Below, in pieces: positions 1 through 6,259 of a stretch of DNA of 9,800 nt (its first letter is position 1; every line of letters begins with the position of its first letter). The stretch is taken from the NCBI GenBank assembly GCA_007132315.1, contig SLOW01000219.1, forward strand, positions 1 to 9,800. Direction: 5' to 3'. The position numbers and the translations under genes are program-made. The DNA comes from Opitutales bacterium. GTDB lineage: Bacteria > Verrucomicrobiota > Verrucomicrobiia > Opitutales > T3Sed10-336. The notes beneath the pieces were generated by a model that saw only the letters and a program-made list of their open reading frames with translations, did not search any database and was not told the origin of the DNA.

Positions 1-503
1 AACAGCTTCACACCGTCCGACAGAAGCTCGTCGATCCCCTCCAGTTCCAACCGCCCGTCATCCCCGGTAATGGGCACAAAGACCAGTTCGGCCCCCGTGC
101 GCTCCGCCAGCAACTGCCACGGGACGAGATTGCTGTGGTGCTCCATCTCGGTGAGGAGGATGCGATCGCCTTCTCGCACGAAAGCATCCCCCCAGGCCCG
201 GGCCACCAGGTTGATGCTTTCGGTGGTCCCGCGGGTGAAGACGATTTCTCCGGCTTCGGCGGCGCCGACAAAAGCGGCGGTCCGGTCCCGCGCGCCCTCG
301 TAGGCCACCGTCGCCCGGTGGCTGAGAGCGTGAATCCCGCGGTGCACGTTGCTGTTGTCCTGTTCGTAGTACCGGGTGATCGCCTCGATCACGGCCCGCG
401 GTTTCTGTGTGGTCGCGGCGTTGTCGAAATAGACCAGTTCCTGTCCGTGTACCCGCTGATCCAGGACGGGAAAGTCGTTGCGCAAGGTGTTCAGTTCTCT
501 CAT
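1..503 (-). CDS. sufS: Cysteine desulfurase SufS, N-terminal part (runs off the window start)
   Basis: PLP-dependent cysteine desulfurase that takes sulfur from L-cysteine as a persulfide for cytosolic Fe-S cluster assembly. 167 complete codons are visible of the roughly 400-415 usual for the family; the PLP lysine and the catalytic cysteine lie beyond the window edge. The sequence opens MRELNTLRNDFPVLDQ and then shows the family signatures YFDNAATTQKP (about residues 25-35), NVHRGIHALSHRAT, FTRGTTESINLVA and EMEHHSN. The second histidine of EMEHHSN is residue 123, the number of the PLP-stacking histidine in E. coli SufS, which supports this ATG. The bases before the ATG show no Shine-Dalgarno sequence. 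sufU lies upstream on the same strand, 265 bases away, so the two probably work together, with SufU accepting the persulfide sulfur. IscS/NifS is less likely given the HRGIHxLSxRAT type of N-terminus. Confidence 0.95.
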   Translation of the reverse strand, partial: MRELNTLRNDFPVLDQRVHGQELVYFDNAATTQKPRAVIEAITRYYEQDNSNVHRGIHALSHRATVAYEGARDRTAAFVGAAEAGEIVFTRGTTESINLVARAWGDAFVREGDRILLTEMEHHSNLVPWQLLAERTGAELVFVPITGDDGRLELEGIDELLSDGVKL

Positions 504-567
504 GGGAGTTCGTTATTCAAAAACAATGGCTACGCCACGCGGCGGGCGCACGCTGATTCTCGAGACC

Positions 568-599
568 AGGAGTCTGTCCGGCTTCGCCGACAGACTCCT
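568..599. repeat. Palindromic hairpin element between sufU and sufS
   Basis: The arms AGGAGTCTGTC (568-578) and GACAGACTCCT (589-599) are perfect 11-bp complements. The stem continues with GGC (580-582) against GCC (586-588) around a TTC loop, leaving C579 as a single bulge. This makes a 14-bp stem, far beyond chance for a 265-base spacer. Neither strand has a T-tract after the stem, so it is not a standard intrinsic terminator. It could be a dispersed REP-like palindrome, an RNA processing or stabilising hairpin in a sufU-sufS transcript, or a protein-binding site. The rest of the 504-768 spacer shows no convincing gene. Confidence 0.7.
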
Positions 600-768
600 A
601 AAAGAGGAAATATCATGACAAAACGCGGGGGTGTTTTTGAAGAAAAAGCAAGAGGGATACCTCCAAAGTTCGCACCATCGCCCGCACGCGCATTCAGATC
701 AGAAAACCACATCACAAACCTCCGGCGCCGGCCTCCGTTCCCGCTCTCCCAACAGGGCATCGGGCCGA

Positions 769-1215
769 TCACTCGGTCGTCACGCGATCATCCTCCGATC
801 CCTTGGCCGCATTGAGGGCCGCGTGCCACGAAAGGGTTGCGCATTTGATGCGGGCCGGAAATTGGTGAACCCCGGCGAAAGCCGACAGGTCGCTCAGGTA
901 GTCTTCGTCCACTTCGCCGGAAGTGACGAGGTGGTGGAAATGTTCGTACAGTTCCTTCGCCTCCTCCACCGTCTTTCCTTTGAGCATCGAGGTCATGACC
1001 GAGGCGGAGGCTTTGGAGATCGCACACCCGGCCCCGTGAAACGTCGCTTCGGCGATCCGGTCGCCATCCATGCGCAGGAAAACCGTGTAATGGTCCCCGC
1101 ACACCGGATTGTCACCCACCGCCAAATGGTCCGGATTTTCCATTTCCGAAAAATTTCTGGGACGACGGTTGTGGTCGAGAATCACCGCCTGATACAACTC
1201 AGCAAGATCCTGCAT
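769..1215 (-). CDS. sufU: SufU-type Fe-S assembly protein / sulfur acceptor
   Basis: A 148-residue member of the IscU/NifU-N fold. SufU proteins bind zinc through conserved Cys/Asp residues and receive persulfide sulfur from SufS. The ligands are visible: C39 and D41 in NPVCGD, C64 in GAGCAISKASAS, and C125 in RIKCATLSW. The 20-odd residue segment before the last cysteine (around LSAFAGVHQFPARIKCA) marks SufU rather than IscU, and the IscU LPPVK motif is absent. I chose the ATG at 1215 because MQDLAELYQAVILDHNRRPRN is the standard SufU N-terminus; an in-frame TTG at 1251 would only add an atypical 12-residue extension. The gene lies upstream of sufS on the same strand. No sufB, sufC or sufD is visible, and the DNA before the gene is a divergent promoter region. 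No strong ribosome binding site is seen. Confidence 0.95.
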   Translation of the reverse strand: MQDLAELYQAVILDHNRRPRNFSEMENPDHLAVGDNPVCGDHYTVFLRMDGDRIAEATFHGAGCAISKASASVMTSMLKGKTVEEAKELYEHFHHLVTSGEVDEDYLSDLSAFAGVHQFPARIKCATLSWHAALNAAKGSEDDRVTTE

Positions 1216-1368
1216 ACCAGCCCAACCTAGGAGCCGTGAGGGAAAAGGCAAAATTTTCCTTGAGAAAAACGCGGGCCAACAAATGATAAATCTTTAGCGA
1301 AAAGGAATTTCCGCCTAACAATGATTCCGGTTGCGCTCGCGGGCGTGCCGTCTTTCATAGCGATTATT
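1216..1368. promoter_or_regulatory. Divergent intergenic region between sufU and the histidine kinase
   Basis: This spacer must hold the promoters of sufU (leftward) and of the kinase (rightward), and it is more AT-rich than its surroundings. It contains an inverted repeat, GGAAAA (1241-1246) and TTTTCC (1254-1259), with a 7-base loop, which could be an operator or chance. For the kinase, TTGAGA (1260-1265) and GATAAA (1285-1290) vaguely resemble -35/-10 boxes but are 19 bases apart, which is long. AAAGGA at 1301-1306 lies 14 bases before an alternative kinase ATG at 1321. All element assignments here are weak; only the divergent arrangement is certain. Confidence 0.3.
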
Positions 1369-3312
1369 ATGACGTTGCAGTCAAGTCCCACGCCCCTCCG
1401 CTTCTTGATGCTGGAAGACTCTGAAGCGGACGCGACGCTCATCGAAACAGAACTCAACCGCGCGGGCTTCCTGGCAAGCGGCGAAAGGGTGGAAACCGAG
1501 GCCGACTTCAAGCGAGCGCTGGCCCCGGACCTGGATGTCATTCTGGCCGATTACAACCTGCCCGCCTACGACTGCGTGCAGGCCCTGCACCACGTCCGCG
1601 AGCGCGGATTGGACGTGCCCGTGATCGTGGTGTCGGGGGTGCTCGGGGACGAAGAAGCGACGCGCATCCTCGACGAGGGCGCCGCAAACTACGTATTCAA
1701 AGACCGCCTGAAACGTCTCGGTCCGGCCATCCGCCAGGCCATCGAACAAGAACGGTTGCGCGGCGAAACGCACAGCGCCCTGATGGCGTTTCAGGAATCG
1801 GAATACCGCTATCGATTGCTGGTGGAAAGCGCCCGGGACGTCGTGTTCCACCTCGATGCCTCCGGAAGGATCACGCTGCTCAACCGGGTTTTCGAAGACC
1901 TCACCGGCCGGGCGCGAGAGAATTGGATCGGATCCTACTTCGCGCCGATCATTCACGAGGACGATCGCGCGTTCGCCGTGGACAATTTCCAGGCCGCCCT
2001 GCGCGGGGAATACGTCGAGCGTTTTGAGCTGCGCATCTCGCGCAAGGACGGCGGCTGGAGCACCGGCGAGTTCATCATCTCCCAACACCGCGAACAGAAC
2101 GACGCCCTGTCCGTCCTGGGCATCGGCCGCGACATCACGGAACGCAAACGACTCGAGGCGCAGGTCCGTCAATCGCAGAAGATGGAAAGCCTGGGAGCCC
2201 TCGCCGGGGGTATCGCCCACGACTTCAACAATCTCCTCGGGATCATCACCGGTTACTGCGAACTGGCCCTCGACAGCCTGGAGGAAGAGCACCCCGCCCG
2301 GGGATACCTCGACCAGATCGACACTGCGGGGCAACGGGCCGCGGGGCTGGTGCAGCGCATTCTGACCTTCGCCCGGAAGACCCAGGTCTCGCTGGAACCG
2401 CTGCAGCTCAACGACGCGATCAATGAAATCAAGACCATCCTGCGCGAGACCCTGCCCAAAACCATCGAAATCAAGCACCGCCCGGCCGACAACCTGCCGT
2501 TGGTCGCGGCCGACCCCTCGCAAATCAACCAGGTACTGATGAATCTTTGCCTCAACGCGCGCGACGCCATGAATTCGGAGGGCGTTCTCACGCTGGAAAC
2601 CGATACTCTGGTGGCCGAAGACCTGCCCTCCACGTTCCTGGCGCCCTCCGAGCAGACATACGTGCGGGTGAGCGTCAGCGACACCGGCGCGGGAATGACC
2701 GAAGAGGTCGCTCAGGCCATCTTCGAGCCCTTTTTCACAACCAAGCACGGCCAGCGGGGGAGCGGTCTGGGATTGGCCGTGGTGCACGGAATCGTCAAGA
2801 GTCACCACGGCCACATCGAAGTGCACAGCCAACCCGCCCGGGGCAGCCGGTTCGATCTGTACTTCCCCGCCGCTTCCGAGGGTCAGAGGGTCGCGGACCG
2901 CCCGGACAAAAAGGGCGGCGAACCCGAAGGCGGCGTCGAAACCATTCTGTTGGTAGAAGACGAACCCAACATTCGCAAAATGACCGCCATCACGCTCCGC
3001 CGGAAGGGCTACCGGGTCCTCACCGCTCCGGACGGTTCGCAAGCCCTCACGATCTACAAGCAGAAAAGGGCGGAAATCGGGCTGGTGCTGCTCGACCTCG
3101 GCCTGCCCAAGATCGACGGTCTGTCCGTACTGGAGGAAATCAAGAAACTCGACAGCGAAGCGAAAGTCATCCTCGCCAGCGGCTTTCTCGACCACGACCA
3201 GAAGGAACGCGTCGAGCAGACCGGCATCGACGATTTCCTGCAAAAGCCCTATGAACTGAAGGACCTGCTGCGGCGGGTGCAACAGAGTCTGAACCCAGTC
3301 GAAAACCCGTAA
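1369..3312 (+). CDS. Hybrid sensor histidine kinase (REC-PAS-HisKA-HATPase-REC)
   Basis: A 647-residue multidomain signalling kinase. Numbered from the ATG at 1369: an N-terminal receiver (about 9-125; phospho-acceptor D61 in ILADYNLPAYD, S89, K111); a PAS sensor domain (about 145-265, ending GIGRDITERKR); a HisKA segment with SLGALAGGIAHDFNNLLG, whose phospho-acceptor is H284; an HATPase_c domain with N-box N396 in NLCLNARDAM, D438 in DTGAGM and GSGLGL at 464-469; and a C-terminal receiver with D576 in LLDLGLPKIDG, S604 and K626 in FLQKPYE. All the key residues of an active kinase and two active receivers are present. There is no membrane segment or signal peptide, so it should be cytosolic, sensing through PAS or taking phosphate at its first receiver. 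The start is uncertain: ATG 1321 would add 16 residues unlike a receiver N-terminus, and neither start has a good ribosome binding site. No separate response regulator is adjacent, so it is an orphan whose output partner is unknown. It converges on the phosphatase-like gene with a 10-base gap. Confidence 0.93.
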   Translation: MTLQSSPTPLRFLMLEDSEADATLIETELNRAGFLASGERVETEADFKRALAPDLDVILADYNLPAYDCVQALHHVRERGLDVPVIVVSGVLGDEEATRILDEGAANYVFKDRLKRLGPAIRQAIEQERLRGETHSALMAFQESEYRYRLLVESARDVVFHLDASGRITLLNRVFEDLTGRARENWIGSYFAPIIHEDDRAFAVDNFQAALRGEYVERFELRISRKDGGWSTGEFIISQHREQNDALSVLGIGRDITERKRLEAQVRQSQKMESLGALAGGIAHDFNNLLGIITGYCELALDSLEEEHPARGYLDQIDTAGQRAAGLVQRILTFARKTQVSLEPLQLNDAINEIKTILRETLPKTIEIKHRPADNLPLVAADPSQINQVLMNLCLNARDAMNSEGVLTLETDTLVAEDLPSTFLAPSEQTYVRVSVSDTGAGMTEEVAQAIFEPFFTTKHGQRGSGLGLAVVHGIVKSHHGHIEVHSQPARGSRFDLYFPAASEGQRVADRPDKKGGEPEGGVETILLVEDEPNIRKMTAITLRRKGYRVLTAPDGSQALTIYKQKRAEIGLVLLDLGLPKIDGLSVLEEIKKLDSEAKVILASGFLDHDQKERVEQTGIDDFLQKPYELKDLLRRVQQSLNPVENP

Positions 3313-3322
3313 AGCGCGACGC

Positions 3323-3865
3323 TCAGACGTTTTCGCGCTGAATCTCGCGCAAGAGCCGAAGAACCGCCTGTTCCAGAAGCGGCAACGCCTCGTCGGGCGG
3401 CGCGACGTCCAGGTCGTGAATCTCCCAATACTCGACCCGGTCGTTCCAATCGGGAAACTGTTCCTCAATGTAGCGCTCGTGCTCGGTGCGTTTCAAGGCG
3501 ATCCGGCGTTTCGCCCGCCGCAAATCCTCTTCCTGGAGGGGAGCGCGCGTGGGGCCGGTCATCCGGAGGTCGATGCCGCGGGCCTCCAGAGCCTCGCGGG
3601 TGTAGGGCGAAAGATCGCTGGAAGCGAGGTGGATGGCGACCCCGCGGGAAAACGCGCGCCAAGGCAACTCGGCCTCGATCGCGTTGTGATTGAAGAGCGC
3701 CTCGGCGAACCGGCTCCGATAATAATTGCCGGTGCAGATGAAAAGGACCTCGCTCGTCCCGGATACCGTTGAGGCCAACGGGGTCCACGCCTCGTCGCTC
3801 TCGGGACGAAAGCCGTGCCGCGCTTTTTCCCAGAGGTCCCGCAACGCCTGCTTTAATTTCTCCAT
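3323..3865 (-). CDS. Low-molecular-weight protein-tyrosine-phosphatase-like protein
   Basis: A 180-residue protein with the LMW-PTP/arsenate-reductase P-loop: EVLFICTGNYYRSRFAEALF, where C44 and R50 form the C-x5-R active site followed by S51. The canonical loop is CxGNxCRSP; here the second cysteine is Tyr (Y49) and the proline is Arg (R52). The core continues in family order with a TREALEARGID segment and an EHERYIEEQFPDW helix. The usual DP(Y/F) general-acid motif is not obvious; EIHDLDVAPPDEA (147-159) occupies its place, with D150 or D152 the possible acids. About 38 residues precede the core, a basic and acidic stretch without a signal peptide, and no internal Met offers a shorter start. 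The start lies 7 bases after the stop of the upstream beta-barrel gene, so the two are probably co-transcribed. It may dephosphorylate protein tyrosine or a small phosphoester; the substrate cannot be told. Fold is confident, activity is inferred. Confidence 0.85.
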   Translation of the reverse strand: MEKLKQALRDLWEKARHGFRPESDEAWTPLASTVSGTSEVLFICTGNYYRSRFAEALFNHNAIEAELPWRAFSRGVAIHLASSDLSPYTREALEARGIDLRMTGPTRAPLQEEDLRRAKRRIALKRTEHERYIEEQFPDWNDRVEYWEIHDLDVAPPDEALPLLEQAVLRLLREIQRENV

Positions 3866-3872
3866 GGTGGGC

Positions 3873-4595
3873 TTAAAAATTCAGGCGCAAACCGAATTCG
3901 AGCAGGTGCACGTTGGTTCCGGAAAATTTCAAGTCCTCATCGACACTGCTATCCCAGTAATCGTGAACGTCCCAGTTGATCGTGCCCGTGCCGAAATACC
4001 TGTAGCCGATCATCAAATCGGTCTCCGGCGCCAACTCGAACAGCATCCCCACCATCAACTGGAAGGCGGGCGCGATATCGGAGTCGGACGATCGCGCCTC
4101 GGAATTGGTGAAGGCTTCGGTCCGCTGGAAATCGCGGAGGGCGACGCGCGAAAAACCGATGCCGCCGCCCGCGTAGGGCCGCCAGATGTGACGCGTGGGA
4201 AAGACGTAATGCGCGTTGAACATCAAACTGGTATCCTTGATCGTTCCGCGCGCGTCCTCGGAGATCGACAGCAGATTCCCGATGTGCGGATCGGTTCCGC
4301 GGTACAAATGCCCGTTCACCTCCGACGTCCGGTAAGCCACCTCGAGTTCAAAGCTCCACGACGTGTACCGGTAGCCGAACGCCAGTGCTGCGCCCTGGTG
4401 CTTGCCCGTTCGTATTTCCCGATTGAGCGCGCGGGAGTAATCGCTGGCGTATCCGATCGCGGGAGAGAACGACACAAAAGGATCGGCCTCGTACAGGAAA
4501 AGCGGTTTGGAGAACGCGGCCCCCAGGCCCGCAGCCGGGAGCGACACCGCGAGGGCAAGAAAAACGCAAAGCTTGTTCATAAAGTTGGCACGCAT
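3873..4595 (-). CDS. Secreted outer-membrane beta-barrel protein
   Basis: A 240-residue protein with a clear Sec signal peptide: a short basic N-terminus (MRANFMNK), the hydrophobic run LCVFLALAVSLPAAGLG, then a likely cut near GLGA-AFS. There is no lipobox cysteine. The mature part alternates hydrophobic and polar residues with many Tyr, Phe and Gly, as in SFELEVAYR, YAGGGIGFSRVAL, FQLMVGMLFEL and LMIGYRYFG. It ends LLEFGLRLNF, a final strand with C-terminal Phe as expected for the BAM-assembled signal. Length and pattern fit a small barrel, probably 8 strands, of the OMP_b-brl / OmpA-like N-domain or porin-like kind. No ligand or specific function can be assigned. An internal ATG at 4580 (MNKLCVF) is an equally plausible start and would shorten the signal peptide by 5 residues. 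It is the first gene of a likely two-gene unit with the phosphatase-like gene. Confidence 0.8.
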   Translation of the reverse strand: MRANFMNKLCVFLALAVSLPAAGLGAAFSKPLFLYEADPFVSFSPAIGYASDYSRALNREIRTGKHQGAALAFGYRYTSWSFELEVAYRTSEVNGHLYRGTDPHIGNLLSISEDARGTIKDTSLMFNAHYVFPTRHIWRPYAGGGIGFSRVALRDFQRTEAFTNSEARSSDSDIAPAFQLMVGMLFELAPETDLMIGYRYFGTGTINWDVHDYWDSSVDEDLKFSGTNVHLLEFGLRLNF

Positions 4596-4751
4596 TGTTC
4601 AGTATCATCGGCAAAAATCAAAAGGAATCTCCGGGGTGTGCCCCTTCTCCCGGAAGCGCGCTAGACACGACGACCACGCGCCGAAACGGCCCAATTTCCG
4701 CCACGGGCGAGCGATACCACCGTCAATCGACGAGTTTCTCGCCTTCCGGAG

Positions 4752-4785
4752 CGGTCGGCTGATCGAAAAGCCCGATCAACCGCCG
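4752..4785 (-). terminator. Hairpin just after argG, possible terminator
   Basis: The arms 4752-4765 (CGGTCGGCTGATCG) and 4773-4785 (CGATCAACCGCCG) pair over 13 bp with one bulged base and one G-U pair, around a 7-base loop. The structure starts 6 bases after the argG stop on the minus strand, where a terminator would be expected. No T-tract follows on that strand, so it may act as a Rho-assisted end or a 3'-end stabiliser rather than a classic intrinsic terminator. The remainder of the 196-base spacer (4596-4791) shows no gene; it must hold the promoter for the beta-barrel gene. Confidence 0.4.
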
Positions 4786-4791
4786 GGTTAC

Positions 4792-6039
4792 CTATTTCCG
4801 GGAACCCGGCGACCGGGCGACAAGGGCTTTCTGCGCCGCGTGCCGCGCCCGCAGGCGAAGCCCCTGCAAGCGGATAAACCCGCTGGCGTCGTTCTGGTTG
4901 TAGCTGCTGGCCACACCTTCCATCGAAGCCACCTCGGGATCGTAAAGCGAGTACGGCGATTTGCGCCCGCAGGTGATAACGTTCCCCTTGTACAGCTTGA
5001 GTTTCACCGTCCCGGTCACCGACTTCTGACTGTCGTCGATCAACGCCTGCAACGCCTCCCGCTCGGGCGCGTACCAGAATCCGTAATAGATCAACTCCGC
5101 GTAGCGCGGCATGAGGGTGTCGCGCAGGTGCATCAACTCCCGGTCCATGGCCAGGCTCTCCACCTGGCGATGCCCGTGCACCAGGATGGTGCCGCCCGGG
5201 GTTTCGTACACCCCGCGGCTCTTCATCCCCACAAAACGGTTCTCCACCAAATCCACGCGGCCGATACCGTGTTTTCCGCCGAGCGCGTTGAGTTTCTTCA
5301 GCACGCCCGCCGGGGCGAGGCGTTCGCCGTTCACCGCCACACAATCGCCCGACTCGAATTCCAGCTCGAGGTATTCCGGCTCGTCCGGCGCGTCCTGGGG
5401 ATCCGCCGTGAGTTTGAACATCCCGCGGTTGTCTTTCGTGGTCGGATCAAACCACGGGTCCTCCAGGATGCCCGCCTCGTAGGAAATGTGCAGAAGGTTC
5501 CGGTCCATCGAATACGGCTTGTCCGCACTGGCTTCCACATCGATCCCGTTGGCCCGGCAGTAGTCGATCATCTCGGTCCGGCCGGGAAAGGTTTCCCGGA
5601 ACTCGTCCAGACGCCAGGGCGCGATAATCTCGATTTCCGGCGCCAGGGCGGCGTAAGTCAGCTCGAATCGGCACTGGTCGTTCCCCTTGCCGGTGGCGCC
5701 GTGGGAAACGGCGTTCGCCCCGGTCTTTTCCGCCAGCTCGACCTGCGCCTTCGCGATCAGCGGGCGCGCGATCGAGGTCCCCAGGTAGTACTGGCCTTCG
5801 TAGATGGCGTTGGCGCGGATCATGGGGTAAATGAAATCGCTTGCGAACTCCTCCACCAGATCGAGGGTGTGATGCTCCACCGCGCCGGTCGCACGCGCCT
5901 TCTCCGGCAGGCCGCCCAATTCCTCTTCCTGCCCGATATCGGCGGCGAACGTCACCACCTCGGCGCTGTAGCGCTCCTGTATCCACTTCACGATCACCGA
6001 AGTGTCGAGTCCTCCGGAATAAGCCAACACGACTTTCAT
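4792..6039 (-). CDS. argG: Argininosuccinate synthase
   Basis: A 415-residue enzyme that joins citrulline and aspartate using ATP to form argininosuccinate, the penultimate step of arginine synthesis. The start MKVVLAYSGGLDTS carries the N-type ATP-pyrophosphatase P-loop (SGGLDTS, residues 8-14) right at the N-terminus, which fixes the ATG at 6039 even though the frame stays open upstream. Other landmarks are YYLGTSIARPLIAK (about 84-97), SHGATGKGNDQCRFE (112-126), and SADKPYSMDRNLLHIS with the following EDP. In the second signature the usual HGCTGKGNDQVRFE has A115 in place of Cys and C123 in place of Val. The last 20 or so residues after GFIRLQGLRLR are a basic tail a little longer than usual. 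No argH, argF or argB is adjacent, so the gene stands alone and is divergent from dnaE. A GC-rich hairpin lies against the start codon. Confidence 0.97.
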   Translation of the reverse strand: MKVVLAYSGGLDTSVIVKWIQERYSAEVVTFAADIGQEEELGGLPEKARATGAVEHHTLDLVEEFASDFIYPMIRANAIYEGQYYLGTSIARPLIAKAQVELAEKTGANAVSHGATGKGNDQCRFELTYAALAPEIEIIAPWRLDEFRETFPGRTEMIDYCRANGIDVEASADKPYSMDRNLLHISYEAGILEDPWFDPTTKDNRGMFKLTADPQDAPDEPEYLELEFESGDCVAVNGERLAPAGVLKKLNALGGKHGIGRVDLVENRFVGMKSRGVYETPGGTILVHGHRQVESLAMDRELMHLRDTLMPRYAELIYYGFWYAPEREALQALIDDSQKSVTGTVKLKLYKGNVITCGRKSPYSLYDPEVASMEGVASSYNQNDASGFIRLQGLRLRARHAAQKALVARSPGSRK

Positions 6040-6259
6040 AGCCGCCCATGATCGGCGGCCCCGCTTGTGGTGCCAAGTAAAATCTCCCGCACTAAATCGC
6101 ACGAATTCAAAGCTGGCACGGAATCGTCGCTTGCCCGTTACCCTGAGCAACTTACCTCCGTTTTCGCGATCCGGTTACCACGCCACATCGGGCGCCCCGA
6201 ATCCAAATTCCTTGAGCCCTCGAGAATCCTGTGAATGGTTGAGCCAACAGCGCCCGACC
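6040..6259. promoter_or_regulatory. Divergent argG-dnaE intergenic region
   Basis: These 220 bases separate the two divergent starts and must hold both promoters. The clearest element is an inverted repeat, GCCGCC (6041-6046) and GGCGGC (6054-6059), with a 7-base loop; it ends one base before the argG ATG on the minus strand. In the mRNA this hairpin would enclose the only purine-rich stretch (GGGCGG) near the start and an out-of-frame ATG at 6049, so it may affect argG translation. I see no ARG-box-like palindrome and no convincing sigma-70 pair for either gene. Confidence 0.4.

Noticed and set aside
652..663. A small GAGG/CCTC hairpin followed on the minus strand by a T-rich run, as a terminator for sufU
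   Set aside because: The stem is only 4 bp and the T-run is interrupted; too weak to call.
530..772. An 80-codon minus-strand frame between sufU and sufS
   Set aside because: It begins at a GTG overlapping the sufU stop, crosses the palindrome at 568-599 and has an odd Arg/Trp/Cys-rich composition with no family resemblance.
3313..3339. AGCGCG/CGCGCT inverted repeat where the kinase and phosphatase-like genes converge, as a shared terminator
   Set aside because: Six pairs around a 15-base loop, overlapping the end of the phosphatase-like coding sequence, with no proper T-tract.
1381..3468. A 695-codon open frame on the minus strand opposite the histidine kinase
   Set aside because: It is antisense to a gene with complete kinase motifs and shows no recognisable domain. 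Long antisense frames are expected where the third codon position is GC-rich.
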